The notes beneath the pieces were generated by a model. The model was not told where the DNA came from and searched no databases. It worked only from the letters and a program-made list of their open reading frames with translations. Positions 12,201-24,362 of a stretch of 64,000 bases of DNA are shown here, piece after piece. The position numbers were made by a program, and so were the translations under genes. Origin of the DNA: Viola odorata (Eukaryota > Streptophyta > Magnoliopsida > Malpighiales > Violaceae); contig OY829539.1 of the NCBI GenBank assembly GCA_963691705.1, forward strand, positions 18,398,407-18,462,406. The letters are read 5' to 3'. How positions within the stretch are numbered: position 1 is the stretch's first letter; every line of letters starts with the position of its first letter.

Positions 12201-13471
12201 ATCTGCTTGATTTTGGGACAGGTATTATGAAACATATATCCCTTTTGTTCTAGAAGCCTGCAGTGATGAAAGTCCGGATGTTCGTCAGGTTGGCATTGAG
12301 TTGTTTCGTAGCATTAATCCCTAGTAAATTTCATCATGTTAGTAAATGAATCTTAATCACGTTTCAGCCAGCTGTGTATGGGATTGGTATTTGTGCAGAG
12401 TTTGGTGGATCTGTATTTAAACCATTTGTTGGAGGTTGGTTGTTTTCTACTTTATCATTTTGGCTTTGCTCTGGACTATTCTGCCTTCATCTGTTAAGTT
12501 TGAGCAATTTTTTTGCAGAGGCACTTTCTAGGTTAAATATTGTAATAGGTCACCCTAGTGCACGTCATTCGGACAATGTTATGGCATATGACAATGCAGT
12601 TTCTGCTCTTGGAAAAATTTGCCAGTTCCATCGTGATAGCATTGATGCTGCTCAGGTAAATCTATGGCTTCCCAGTTATTATTTGTTCCAACTGATGTTA
12701 AAAAAATGAAAAAAAAAAGGAAACGAATTATCTATCAAATTATGGTTTTGTTTTAACCTGGTGATGCCAGTGTTATTTGAAGGCAACCTCTCTGGGGAGT
12801 TGAGAGTGAACAAACAATATTTGATCCGGTTTATTATGATTCTCCAATGATTTCTCATACATGCTGGTATTTTGCAGGTAGTGCCAGCCTGGTTAAGTTG
12901 TTTACCCATAAAAAATGATAATATCGAGGCCAAGATTGTGCACGACCAGCTTTGCTCTATGGTTGAAAGGTAATTCCTTTAACTTGGTATATATGAATGT
13001 GGCTCTAAAATGCTTGCCTGTTCTACTTCCTTTATACATTTTGGATCGGTGATACTTCAGTGCTTATCATTATTATTATTTATTAAAAGTGAAGAGGGTC
13101 TTTGTGCAGGTCGGATAGAGATCTTTTAGGGTTGAACAATCAACATCTTCCTAAAATAATCCTTGTATTTGCTCAGGTATGTATTTTCTGCATAGTTTTG
13201 AATATCCTTGCGTTCATTGTTGTGTTACACATAATTCTTATAAAAGATTCTGTTGCATAGTTCTTCTCTTGGCCGGTGTGTCACATGTCAACTGTTTGCT
13301 GTGTAGGTCATTTGCGCAGGTAAAGACTTGGCAACAGAGCAAACTATTAGTCGGATGATTAATCTGTTGCGGCAATTACATCAAGTCTTGCCTCCTGCTG
13401 CCCTGGCATCAACGTGGTCGTCCTTGGAGCCACAGCAGCAACTTGCTTTGCAATCTATTCTCTCATCATAG
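6226..13471 (+). CDS. IPO5: Importin-5 type nuclear transport receptor
   Basis: Importin-beta family receptor that carries proteins, notably ribosomal proteins and histones in known homologues, through nuclear pores under Ran-GTP control. Coding exons, all with GT-AG borders and consistent phase: 6226-7485, 7660-7863, 8068-8172, 8331-8396, 8563-8727, 9014-9088, 9203-9351, 9845-9980, 10064-10133, 10267-10394, 10489-10545, 11020-11205, 11312-11404, 12062-12147, 12222-12288, 12368-12434, 12519-12655, 12878-12969, 13110-13176, 13307-13471. Joined length is 1,124 residues, close to about 1,100 for plant and animal importin-5. The product is an all-helical HEAT-repeat solenoid; exon 2 encodes a clear repeat (DPHPRVRWAAINAIGQL). 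Acidic loops lie near residues 342-361, 664-675 and 844-867. It ends ALQSILSS. The first exon alone encodes 420 residues. I recall the Arabidopsis EMB2734-type gene as orthologous, but ran no alignment. No frame defect seen. It is the only intact cellular gene in the window. Confidence 0.95.
11405..12061 (+). other. Largest intron of the importin gene
   Basis: 657-nt intron between the exon ending IIPMW and the exon beginning GKDKTAEERR. Donor GTAAGT at 11405, acceptor TTATTGGGCAG ending 12061. The open frames inside it (for example 11291-11710 + and 11582-11830 -) are chance frames in T-rich intron sequence. Confidence 0.85.
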
Positions 13472-13830
13472 TTCCTCTACATATTGTTTGGATGTGTCAG
13501 TCATCGGCATTACCAGTTGCACATCCGCGGATTTGTGTTTTTGCGCTGGGAGCAGTGTGTGGTGAATTTGGTTCGTTTTGCAATCGGGTGGACATGTCTG
13601 TGTTTTGGGAGAGAGCTTTTTGTACGGTGTTCAGTGTTGTCCTTTGTGTAGGTGACAAACCTTCCATTCTTTTTTTCTTAAAAGTCCTCCATTGATTGGA
13701 AAGAAGAAAACAGAGAAAATTCTGTAGAGTGGAGAATTATAAATAGGGAAAAAGGAAATTTTTGTTATAGGATTGTGTATATTTTAGTGGAAATGATGGA
13801 TTGAGCAATAAAAATCCTTGTCAAGTGAGT
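13472..13830 (+). other. Importin 3' untranslated region
   Basis: Sequence after the TAG at 13469-13471. An AATAAA lies at 13807-13812, after a T/G-rich stretch around 13655-13690, a plausible plant polyadenylation signal. The exact cleavage site cannot be fixed from sequence. Confidence 0.5.
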
Positions 13831-16045
13831 TCTACTTCTGCATGCTTGAAACTTGAAAGATTTCATTGTTTATTTTTAATCAAGTGTTATTATATGACAT
13901 AATTTTAATCAAGTGTTATAATTAAATAAGGAATAAAATTTAGAAGAAATTATTTAATTGATTTTTTTATTAAAAAAATTATTATATTGTTTTATTATTC
14001 CCATATTTAAAATTCAAGAAAATAATTAAATAAAATTTAAAATAATCATAAATTAATATATAAAGTTAATTATCTTCTCATACGTTTATTTTACATAAAA
14101 AAAAGAGTAAAAGTGACACTGACAATTAACCCACTCCATATTCATTAATTTTATTATTAATTGTCATAAATGTCTAAAAGTCCTTCTACCAAAGTAAATG
14201 AAATGTCGATTAATATTTGCTATATAAATACTAAGTGAATTGGGGTTTATTGATATATATGCTTTTAATATAAAATTAGTAAAAGAATTAGTATCTTTAT
14301 TACTATTTAAAATCTTATTCCTCCATTACTTATATGCTATTCTCTCTACTCTAAGTTAATTGACGTTTTACTATTGCATAGAGTTTAAGAAGATAGTAAT
14401 CAAGGCAGCAACAGACAATTTTTTACATAGTAATTCATACCGTGTCAGTTAATTGTGAACTCGAGAAATGGTAAAAAATGTCAGGTAAATATAAGCGAAG
14501 AGAGTAGTATCTAGCCAAGCAAAAAAATACATGATCTCTATCTAACTAGAAAAGCAGGGGAGGGTTGAAAAAAAAATGAACTATATAAATGTGAAGACAT
14601 GTTCCACAACGATCAACAGAGTATCAAGAACAGGAAGGATTAGCAACAAGTAACAAGATTTTGAGGATTAATGCTTAGCTTAGAATTTAAATATATGTTA
14701 TGAAAATTTAATTTATACACCAGCTACTTTCGTTATCAAAGTTCGATTTTTTTTTTCTTTTTTTTATAAGCGGAATTATAACACGGTATGAATTCCTATA
14801 GTAACGGTTTGGTCCGGTTCTTTATATCTCAAAACTGTAAACCAAATCGTAAAACCGGGAGAACCGTTTCATATATATATTATTAAAGTTTCTCTTTTGT
14901 TAAATGGTTAACGCTTCATCTCTCTCCAATCCTCTTGCCCCCTCTTTCATTTTTTTTTCTTAACCAAAAACACTTTTTTTTCTTCATTTTTTTCCTTTTA
15001 AACTTAACTAAAATTCATCTTTTTTTTCGTTTACACTTAATTAAAAGTACTCATCTTTTATTTTTATTTTTTCTTTTAAATAAGAGATTTTATCATGAAA
15101 GTCATATAAGAATTATTATGATGAAAAAATATTTTCTCCGTATTAAGAAATAGAAAATTTTAATCATTTTTTTCTTTTTTTTTTCCTTTTAAACTTAAAT
15201 AAAAAAACTCTTTTTTTTTCTTCTTTTTTTCTTTTAAATTTAATTAAAAGAGTTTATTTGAAATTTTATTAAGAAATAAAGTATGTAAGAATTATGAGGA
15301 TTTTTTTTTCGTAGTAAAAAATTGAATATTTCAATAAGAGTAAAAGTATATTATCGTAAATTGTAATAGTCATCAAGTAACTATATGTATAAGCTAAAAT
15401 CATTAATTATTAATAATACGACATATACTAGTAATATTACCATTAATCATTATTTTAATATATAGTTATTAAGTTATATCGTAGATGTATGTTTATTGTT
15501 TAGTATTTTACTTAATAAAAAGAGAATTATATTGTTGTAAAAAAGAATCATGTCAATTGTCATAAAAAATATAATTACTAATTAGACGACAACTAAAATA
15601 ATAAATTTGCACAATGGTTAATAGATATTTATGATTTAGATTTAGGATATATATAGTTCAATATCATTAATTACTTGAGTTAATTATAACTAATTAACTA
15701 TTGTATTGTGAAAGTGATAATTTTGACGCTCTAAATGTAAGTGATCTAATCTTATCATCCTATGAAGCACGATTATATTTGAAAATTCTTCATGTGTATA
15801 TGTTAAGCTCGTAAGTCATATTCGATACTTCAATATTTATATTTACTCGACACTTTTTGATGTGTGCTAAATATTTGTTAAACGTACTAATTACATTTCA
15901 ATATACTAATACTTATTATTTATTAATATCTAGTCACTTTAATTTTTTATATGTTTTGTATCATAAAACGTAAAGATTTATCATACTAAAATATCGTTAT
16001 AATATTAGGCTATTATTTATAAATTGGTAAATAAAAGCATTACTT
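13831..16045. other. AT-rich intergenic DNA with T-rich duplications
   Basis: No gene seen. Between 14935 and 15345 runs such as CTTTTTTTTTCTTC and CCTTTTAAACTTAA recur twice, with matching flanks (GTCATATAAGAATTATTATG near 15102 and GTATGTAAGAATTATGAGG near 15281), indicating a diverged tandem duplication of about 180 bp. The remainder is simple A/T-rich sequence. Confidence 0.5.
14347..14510. mobile_element. Possible degenerate Stowaway-like MITE
   Basis: About 165 bp bounded by imperfect inverted ends: CTCTCTACTCTAAGTTAATT at the left, and on the opposite strand at the right CTCTCTTCGCTTATATTTAC. TA dinucleotides lie close to both ends. There is no coding capacity, as expected for a MITE. 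Identity of the ends is partial, so the call is tentative. Confidence 0.3.
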
Positions 16046-16200
16046 TAAAAAAAACCAAAATGGTGTGTTTAACGTCAAAACGACGTTGTTTTAATAAAAT
16101 AAATCTAAAACGACATCGTTTTGACAAAAATCTTACTAAATAAATCCAAAACGGTGTGTTTTACACCAAAACGACGTCGTATTGTCAAAATAAATCCAAC
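16046..16200. repeat. Repeated ACGACGTCGT-type motifs
   Basis: AAAACGACGTTGTTTT, AAAACGACATCGTTTT, AAAACGGTGTGTTTTAC and AAAACGACGTCGTATT occur in succession within 155 bp, separated by AATAAATCCAA-like spacers. They form diverged copies of one palindromic core. Such strings are common in plant intergenic repeats, and no function is assigned. Confidence 0.6.
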
Positions 16201-16220
16201 AAGTCACCATCACCAACACA

Positions 16221-16570
16221 GACTCTCACTGCTCTCCCTTCCTCACTCTCAGCCTATGTATGGAAACAAAGATTAGGATGGAAAGGAAAGGAAGGGAAAG
16301 AAAATTTTTAAAATTTTCCTATGGGAAAATATATGCAAGGGAATCAAAGGGAATGCAAGAGAATTAAGAGAAAATAAATTGAAAAAATTCTTTTCGGAAC
16401 ATAGACCCTCACTGCTCTCCTTTCCTCACTCTCAGCCTATGTATGGAAACAAGGATTAGGATGGAAAAGAAATTTTTAAAATTTCCCTTGTATGGGAAAA
16501 AAAATGCAAGGGAATCAAAATGAATGCAAGAGAATTAAGAGGAAATAAATTGTAATTTTTTTTTTCGGAC
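16221..16570. repeat. Tandem duplication, 184-bp period
   Basis: GACTCTCACTGCTCTCC at 16221 recurs as GACCCTCACTGCTCTCC at 16405. The shared stretch continues through CTCAGCCTATGTATGGAAAC, AAGGGAATCAAA, GAATGCAAGAGAATTAAGAG and AATAAATTG. The two copies differ by small substitutions and indels. Confidence 0.85.
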
Positions 16571-17400
16571 CCACAAAATATTTCCTCCCATTATTCCATT
16601 ATTATCCCTTCATCACTTCCTTAAATCTCATGATCGGACCAAACTCCTTCTCGTCTTCCCCACCCCCACCTCCAGAAGAATCGCCATTTTCATCACCACC
16701 ACCGTGATCACCACCATCATCGCCGCCATCATCGCCGCCATCACCACCTATGCTTTCAACCAAGCCATGTTCTTCTTGGATTTTCAACAAGCAATGCTCA
16801 AGATGGGCTCACTTGATGTCAAAGAAGGGCCCAAAGGAGAAGTAAGACAAAATTGTCACAAAATCAACTAGTTAATTAATTAAATTCTGACTTATCTACC
16901 AAGATATATAATCGTTGTACTATATTAAATTGGATTTTGTATTGTATGGAATTATATTTTATGTTTAGGATTTTAATTTCTTTGCTGTCGTTATAGTTAT
17001 ATGTATGTACGAAATCATATTCTCAAAAGAGGCACATGGCGTTTGATGCCTAAGTGCCTCTTTGGCTATTGAAAACAAATGCCATCGGCCATTAGAGAAT
17101 TTTCCATACCGGACAAATTCCGGTTCTTTTATGCCAATTGTAGACCAATGGGTGCAGTGATTTGTATGTGTAGCTCTTAATTGCATTTTTGTCTGCGTTT
17201 GTACCATTTTCAATCCTATTAACTTCCCCTGGCATGGGAAGGCTTCACAAAAGTAATATGTTCGGCTCTTAATTTCTGTTCTTTCTGCTTATTTTCAGTC
17301 GGTATCTGCATTTGCACCAATTGCCAATCCTATTAGCTCATTTTAATTATCCTTTCTGCTCATTTTTAGTCGGTACCTACATTCGCACCTTCACTATTCT
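16571..17400. other. Intergenic stretch with short repeats
   Basis: 16660-16760 is an ACC/ATC-rich trinucleotide tract; the short minus-strand frame over it (16602-16790) is mostly Gly/Asp and is a product of that tract. Farther on, CTTTCTGCT(T/C)ATTTT(C/T)AG followed by TCGGTA(T/C)CT(G/A)CATT occurs twice, at about 17279 and 17352, a 73-bp local duplication. A weaker related copy lies near 17180. No gene recognised. Confidence 0.5.
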
Positions 17401-18230
17401 CGTGAACTGTGAATAGATTGAAATTATTTTCTGCACCAAAATTTATATAAGAGTATAGTGGTAAAAATAATTAATTTTTTATTTATTTATGTTGCCATAC
17501 AAAAATATTAAATTTTTTTTTCATTTTCCTTTATATATAAAAGATGCAGCCATATAGAGAATTTTTTCTAGAAATTTCTTTACTCTCCTTTCTTTTCCTT
17601 TTCTTTATTAAATTTCTTCTCTTTTTCTTCGTACACTTTAGTTCCTATACAAAACATCAATCTCACACTCTCAACTCTTTTTCTCAATCAACACAAACTC
17701 ATCACTCTCAATCCCTCAATCAACGGAGACCATTCTCATCCTCTCCCTTTTCTAGAAAACACAGACACAACCATCTCTCACTCTCTTCACCCTCATCCGC
17801 CATCACCACCATCACCGCTATCACCACTATCATCCACCATCACCGCCACACCAGCACCTCCCACACCATCACCGCCGATCTTCAATCACCGCCACACCAA
17901 CAATCGCAGTCACTCTCTCCTTCTCGGCAGCCGCACAAGCAAAAAGGAGTAATTTCTCCCTCATTCATGAATATTCATCTTCATCTATTCAAAGTTTGTT
18001 GTGATTTCTTCTCCTTTTCTTTTCTTGGTTTGTTGCTGTTTTTTTTTGTGCTAATTTTCAGATTGGCTCTGATTTGGTCTTGGTGTTGGTTTGGGTATCC
18101 GGATTCGTAAGGTGGCCAGCGGCGGCTGGTTAGAGGAAGAAGATGAAGTGGGTGTTTTTAGGGTTTGTTGGTATCATGAATCAAACCTTACGTTTTTTTT
18201 TAAAGGAGACTCAAACGAGTCAGAACCAAA
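17401..18230 (+). other. Promoter-like segment with an unassigned long frame
   Basis: TTTATATATAAAAG at 17530-17543 is followed by a long C/T- and CA-rich stretch. A 188-codon frame (17544-18110) runs through it, but its product is hydrophobic and His/Ser-rich low complexity with no recognisable domain. The base composition resembles a plant 5' leader with an intron more than a protein gene. I cannot assign a product. Confidence 0.25.
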
Positions 18231-19870
18231 ACCGTAAGAACCGGAAAAAATAGAACTGCATCAAACCAATTTGTACAATAATGATTTGATCCGATTTTAA
18301 CCTAACTAGAACTGTAAAATTCTAATTTGGTCCGGTTCCAGTTCTAAAACCGAACCAAACCGCATCATGCTCACCCCTAAATTTTATGCCTTTTCCCCTT
18401 ATTCGCAAGCGTAAATTTGCATTCTATTTATTTTATAAATAGTGACGTCATAGACATGCATGTTTTCAAATAAAAGAAAGAAATAAAATAAAAAAATAAA
18501 ACGATAAATGTTTCACTTATTTCCTTTTTGTTGTCTCTTTATATCCACATACGTTAATTTTCTACCAAAATGGAATAACTCTCTTTTTTATCATTATTTA
18601 TTTATTTAATCCATGAAATATGTAGGTGTAATGAAAAAAAATTAGATTTAAATTTAGACAAAAAAATAATTATATTAATATTTACACTCATTTCATTCCT
18701 AATGTTTTTAAAAATATTTTATAAAATAAAACGATAATATTAAATTTTGTAAATATAATGATACCATGAATTTAGAATGCAACCACGCAATTCGACAGGT
18801 TGGCGACTAAATTAAAGTATAAACAAAAAGCGCGAGAGACGGATGAGATTTTACTGTTTCTAATTAAAAAAGTGTAAAAATAAAACAGTTTCATAAAGAA
18901 AAGGAACTTATGAGTAGATAATTGAAATGATAATATAAGCTTTCTTCTTTTTAAATAATACTTAAAATGCAATTAATGTTACAATTTTTTTTTTTCAAGA
19001 ACATTCGGTAATCCAATCCTCACATTAGGTGTTGACTACTCCGGATTCTATCCGGGTAGGACTTAAATTGAATATGAATATATTTTGGAATATAAAGTAT
19101 AATTTAAATATCTATAGCATTAAAATAATATGTTTGAATATAAAAAAGTCAATTTAAAAACTACAATTCAAAGAAAATAACATTCAATGAAATAGAAAAA
19201 AGGAAAAAAGAAAACATACAATAAAATAATAAAATAATTGAAAAATATGAGAAAGAAATATATATTACTGATAAAGTCATGCTACAAGAATAATTTGTAA
19301 TTGGTTTAAATAAAGTGTCATACATATGCTTAGATGATATTTAAAGGGTTGGAGATTTTTTTTTTGAAATCTATATAATTATTTTTTTAATAATTGAAGT
19401 AAGTAAATATTTGTAAATGTACCTTGTGTATAAATAATAGGAAAAATATAAAGTGAAAGTGAATAATTAAAGATCTAGAAATGAAAATAAGAAATGAATT
19501 TTTTTTAGAAAAATATAATAATAAATGAACAATGAATATGAGAAAAATAAAAGATTGTATGGTTGAAAACCAACTGTAAAAAAAAAACGTTAACAAAGAC
19601 AAACTACGTTAGATTTTATTATTTAAAATAAAATCTAATAATCCGGTCTCATGTTAAAAATTTAAAAACTAAGAAAAATACAATAGAATAGGAAAAAAAT
19701 AAAAAATATAGGAAAAATTGAATAAAATAGAAAAAATATTTAAAAAAATCTAATAAAACATGAAACATAAAAATTAATAAAAATATAATAAAATAGGAAA
19801 TATATTTTTAAAAAATTGATTGACCATTTATTTCTCATATTTTTACTATTTAAATATTTTTAATTTGGAT
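18231..19870. other. AT-rich intergenic DNA
   Basis: No gene seen. 18280-18385 carries repeated GGTCCGGTT and AACCGAACCAAACCGC strings ending CATGCTCACCCCTAA, a phrase often found near the ends of plant transposons; a partner GGTTTGGTCCGGTTC occurs far to the left at 14806. The rest is A/T-rich low complexity running into the truncated LTR of E2 at 19871. Confidence 0.45.
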
Positions 19871-20444
19871 AATAACTCTCTTGAGTGCTTAACCCTCCTA
19901 GCAACCTGTGCTAAGCAACCTAAGCTAAACAATTGAGGTTCTTGACTCGGATCCCTAACCTTGTATTCAACTTGTGAATACCAACATAGGATGAAACGAA
20001 GCAAAAGGGGTTTGAACTCTCGGTCTTTTACTTGCAAATCGACATAAGCGTTCGGACTTAAGAAGCAACAAGGTTCACACGTGAACAATTGAGAAAACTC
20101 TCTGAACTTTATTTGAAAAGATAATGTCCTGATAACGAAGAGGGTGACTACTTTAAATAGGAGAAACCCTAAAAATCCTTACATAAAAATAGGACTTTCC
20201 TTATAAGTCCTAATTCTACTTAAACTTCTAATTAAATAATTAAACTAATTATTAATAAATCCAAATTAATTTAAGTAATAATAAAAACAACCAACCAAAG
20301 GGTGGAAAGCTCAAAATTCCATTTTTTGCGCAATCTTGGAAATTCAACGACATCATCACACCGAGATGCAACGTCATCACGTCGTTGCCGTGATCACGCC
20401 CAACCTCGGTGTGATCATGTCCAAGCATGTCTTGGATCGCATGA
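19871..20444 (-). repeat. E2 3' LTR, truncated
   Basis: Matches the 5' copy from AATAACTCTCTTGAGTGC (19871 versus 24445) through GGGTGGAAAGCT (20311 versus 24885), then with indels to the end. The minus-strand start is TCATGCGATCC, one base off the expected TG terminus. It lacks about 82 bp at the end facing 19870. A 50-bp segment at 20312-20360 is absent from the other copy, which has its own extra segment. Confidence 0.8.
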
Positions 20445-20878
20445 ATTCCTTCTTCTTCGGAAAGATTCGCCCTCGAATCTTGTTCAACACCATCTTCCCA
20501 AGAAAGCATACTCTGATCATCGCTTACGTGCTCATCCTCACCTCGCGCTCGCTTCCTCGGTTCGATCGGTGACCGTCGTACACCTTGCACATTCAGTGCG
20601 TTAGGATTCGCATCATCTCCTCCCCCTTCGAGAGGATTCGCCCTCGAATCCGGACTGAAATCTGCACCACAATACCTCAAGTTAGTATGAACTAAGGGCA
20701 CCAATATAAGATAGGGATTACCCAAGACATCCATTCCGACGGTGGTGTCAATGCGCTTGACGATGGTTTGGGTAGAGCCATCATCTCTCATAGTGGTCGC
20801 CTTGTTATGTTGGGTAGGCAACCTTGGAAGGTGTAAGAACATCCTATACCAATCAACAACCCTGAAGAACAACCTCAA
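20445..20878 (-). pseudogene. E2 polyprotein tail and polypurine tract
   Basis: Minus-strand frame whose product includes DSRANPLEGGG and again DSRANLSEEEG, the second lying directly at the LTR. The same DSR.NPFEEGE wording precedes the LTR in E1, so this is the C-terminal tail of a polyprotein. Beside the LTR the minus strand reads GAAGAAGAAGGAAT (20445-20458), the likely polypurine tract priming plus-strand synthesis. A second purine run, GAAGGGGGAGGAGA, followed by TGATGCGAATCC ends at 20615 and looks like a duplicated copy of the same junction. The rest of pol is missing upstream. Confidence 0.6.
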
Positions 20879-21487
20879 GTTCCTTCGGTAACTCTCATCC
20901 TCTCGCTAGACACCCAAGTGTTCCATATGACTCACTGCTTGTTTAAGGGGTATCTTCGCCATTACTAACTCTCTGTCATTCCCTAAACTTACATAATAAC
21001 TCAATGAAACAGGGGTTAATGGCACCACAAGTATAAATCCACAAGAAAATTGGTTGCAAGTAAAGATAAGAAAGAAATCAGTAGTAAACGCAAACTTACA
21101 TACCAATGGATATTATACAGCTCCTAGACTCAGGTTAGGACCACCATTATTGATTATAAATTTGAAATCAGCATCATACAATTTTATGGTGTCCACATAC
21201 TTACAGGAACTAAGTCCTAGGGAAGAAAACCGTACCTCACCCTTTTGGTTAGGGTGTAACAAACTAGTTGCCATAGATGCGCAAAGTCTGTTCCATCCTC
21301 TTGTCAACTCGGTAAGAGGCTTCTTCTATGCCCATAACCTCTTCTTCTTCTATAAATTAGGAAAGAAAATCATAGAAGAGAAATAAAAGGGGATAGCGTT
21401 AGGAAAATCAAGGCACAATCGCCGAAAACTAGGTTTTTGGTGGCTTGTGCCAAAACAAAATTTTTGCACACCAAGTGCATTCCTCAC

Positions 21488-21720
21488 TTATTTTCCTATA
21501 GCATATTTGATCTCTCCTTTTGTATTTATGCCAACTAACGCATGCTCTCTATTTTCATGCGGGCTTTTTTGACTCTCTTCTCTCATTCCATGCTCGCACT
21601 TTTCATGGAAGCTGTTTTCTTTCTCTATCTCTTTTCCCATGCTCACTCTTTTCATGGAGGTTGTTTTGCTTTTTTTCTTTTCCCTCAACACTCAACCTTT
21701 TCTTTTCAAGCTCTTTTGAA
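21488..21720 (-). other. Charged HEKSEH-type low-complexity tail in E2
   Basis: Two overlapping minus frames here encode Lys/Glu/His-rich sequence with NLHEKSEHGKRD, SFHEKCEHGMRE and SPHENREH. A near-identical motif set (SPHEKSEHRSRD, SPHEKNEHAREK) occurs in the gag-like ORF of E1. In E2 it follows the protease region where RT would be expected. Function unknown. The region may be a repeat-derived linker. Confidence 0.5.
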
Positions 21721-23552
21721 TTCTCGTAATCAATATGAGACTTTGCTAACCATCTCTGATCTTCCATAACTTGATTTGGCTGTAAGGGTGCAAGAGTAAA
21801 CATTACTCCATCCTTCTCCAACGTATACCGATTGCTCCTTCCTTTGTATTTGGCATGTCTATCACAGTGCCATGGTCGACCAAGTCAAAGATGACTTGTA
21901 TGCATTGGTACAACGTCACAAAGGATCTCGTCTCTATACTTTCCAATGGAGAATGAAATTAATACTTGCTTTATTACCTTAATTTCGCTGCCTTCGTTCA
22001 GCCGCTGCAGCGAATACGGTTTTGGGTGCTTTGTCGTCGGCAAACCCAACTTGTGAACCAACAACGTGCTTACACAGTTTGTGCAGCTCCCATTGTCAAT
22101 TACCAATGAACAACTTCGCTCCTCATTCAAGCAACGTGTATAAAACAAGTTTTCTTGCTGCCCCTCCTCACATACTTCACCTTTGACTTGAGCGCTAATA
22201 TTGCGCTTAATAATGAGTGTTAATTCATGCCCGTTTGTATCAATCTCTTCCGAATCACTGTCAACTTCTTCCTCCATACCCTCGACCTCTTCACTTGTTC
22301 TGTCGTCATCCGAGTCTAGGTAACCATTGTCCCGAATAACCAAGACACGCTTATTAGGGCACTCGGACTTCATGTGACCTCTACCAGAATACTTAAAACA
22401 CACAATATCCCTTGTATGTACCTTATTCTCCGAATTAGATGAAGGATTATTGCTCTTATTATTGTATGTGTGCTGCAAAACCTTAGGTGGATTTTGCGCA
22501 ACTGGATCTCCCTTTTCCCGAAACGTCTTCTCCCACGGTAATGTCTTTGTAGCAACTGAAGTTGTATAAGGGACCCTAGTCTTTCTCTGTCGCTCAATCT
22601 TGATAGCCATGTGTAACATCTCTTGCAAATCTGTATAATGCATTCGCTCCAACGCGTTATCTATCTCCCGGTTAAGACCATTAAGGAACCTTGCCATCAT
22701 CGCCTCTCTATCCTCAACCACTCACGCTCTAGCTAGTTCCATCTCCATCTCATTAAAATATTCACTGATGCTCTTACTCCCTTGTGTCATGGTCTGTAAC
22801 CTTTGATGAAGGTCACGGGTAAAATAACTAGGAATAAAATATCGCTTCATCAATGTTTTCATCTCTTATCCGATCACTATTGACCTGATCCCACCAATGA
22901 ACCGCATAATCCTTAAATTCCACTGTTGCCAGCTTGACCTTCTTATCCTCGGAGTAGTTGTGACAAAGGAAAATTGACTCGATTTTTCTCTCCCACGCAA
23001 AGTAAGCATCGGGATCATCCTTTCCCTCAAAAGATGGAATCTTCATTTTAATACTCCCGAGATTGGAGTCAACTCTCTCTTCAACCCTAGGTTGCCACTC
23101 ATAAGCTCGGTCACGCCTATCACCATACTCAAACTCACGCTCCTTATACCATGGCGCATGATCGCTCGACGTTCAGCCCGTGCGGCATGCACATAAGCCT
23201 CACGTCTAGGTGTAATTGACACATTCTCGCCGCCTTCAATGGGGCCAGTCACAAACCTTGTTCCCTCTTCTCCCTCACCAACATATCCCTCGGGTAGTCC
23301 TTCAAATAACCCCTTTCCTTCTTCTCCCTTCGGAGGATCACCATCATATAAATGTTTTGCGTTTCCCGGATTGAGAACTTGGGAAAAGCTGGGAATGTTT
23401 GTTCCTTCTCTTGCGGACAACCTATCAACCTTGCTCGCGGTCTCCTTATTGGAACACTCTATCTGATCAAGCCTCACTAAAATCTTTTGTAGCATCTCGG
23501 CAAGCTTGGGGCTTACCGCTCCATCTACACCTTTCTCGCCCTCCATTGACAT
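21600..23552 (-). pseudogene. E2 gag-protease, broken
   Basis: Starts at the ATG at 23552 (MSMEGEKGVDG) with a coiled N-terminal part (LVRLDQIECSNKET). The capsid core is in a second frame at 23046-22828 (SFEGKDDPDAYFAWERKIE, AVHWWDQV). The third segment (22721-21885) continues with REAMMARFLNGLNREI and a zinc knuckle CFKYSGRGHMKSEC, where Tyr replaces the usual second Cys. An acidic linker follows, then an aspartic protease core LVIDNGSCTNCVS and DEILCDVVPMHTSHL. A further frame (21821-21603) carries the MFTLAPLQPNQVMEDQ wording that follows protease in chromovirus polyproteins. At least three frame breaks and the altered zinc knuckle make it inactive. Protease active-site wording is D-N-G-S rather than D-S/T-G. 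No RT follows. Confidence 0.8.
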
Positions 23553-24344
23553 TCCTGAAATTCACAACAAGCAAATAGAAAATATAAAATTGCACTAAAC
23601 GTAACACTCACTCACATTTTCTCTCGTGTTTAATGCTCTATTAATCTCACAAAATTACTCACACTTCCCTGCAATTGTTCACGCGCAAACGTCAAAGACT
23701 CAAGAATTTCAAAGGAAAGCTTCCCAAAAGACACTCAAGGACAACTAGCTTCATAAAGAAATTAGATGCTTAATAAAAGGTTAGTCGCAAAGAACAAACA
23801 ACTAAAGAATTTATTAGGCTGGAGTAGAAGTCAATATGTAATCAGAGTCAAAGAATAAGCTCAAAAGACTCAAGAAGACTCAAGTAAATTCACCCAACTG
23901 TGAATGATATGCGTTTAGGTATGTGCGATTTATTTTAGAGCTATCTCTCAATTCTGACCACCAAACCCAATGATTCTTTTTGAAATAGCTTCAAAATACT
24001 CTGTAGTATTTTGTATTTTCTTTTTCGTTCTATTTTGATTTGATTTGATTTTTATTTTTTGACTCTTTTTTTTTGAATGAAACTATATGGAAACAAAATT
24101 AAAGACTCTTTTTGGTATTTTGTGACTTTTTTGTGGACAGAAATAAGCTAATTTAATGACACACAAATCGCACAATGATTTATTTATCAAGACGCACAAA
24201 ATAAGATGTAGAACCCTAGATCGAATCGACACACGAATAACTAACACAAGCACACAAGAAGATTGGTTATAGAACAGATAGAAAAAGAACCAATCTCAAC
24301 AAGGAATACAAAAACATAAAGATAGATACCAAACCTTGAACGCC
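23553..24344 (-). other. E2 untranslated leader
   Basis: Between PBS and gag start on the minus strand. Contains the CACATTTTCTCTCGTGTTTAA phrase shared in diverged form with the leaders at 1378 and 29290, plus T-rich stretches at 23985-24130. No ORF. Confidence 0.6.
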
Positions 24345-24362
24345 TTGAGCTCCCCTACTAAC
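24345..24362 (-). promoter_or_regulatory. E2 primer binding site
   Basis: The minus strand beside the LTR end (ATATCA) reads GTTAGTAGGGGAGCTCAAGG. This parallels the E1 site AGTGGTAGCGGAGCTTTTGG at the same place, with the LTR end CATCA in front. It is probably a diverged copy of one tRNA-complementary site. The tRNA is not identified with certainty. Confidence 0.5.

Noticed and set aside
13414..13695. 93-codon + frame at the importin 3' end
   Set aside because: Alternative frame overlapping the last exon, whose own frame ends properly at 13469-13471.
16602..16790. Gly/Asp-rich 62-codon minus frame
   Set aside because: Encoded by a trinucleotide repeat tract, with no flanking gene structure.
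17544..18110. 188-codon + strand frame
   Set aside because: Low-complexity Ser/His and hydrophobic product in C/T- and CA-rich sequence, with no domain and no homologous gene structure recognised. Kept only as an unassigned promoter-like segment.
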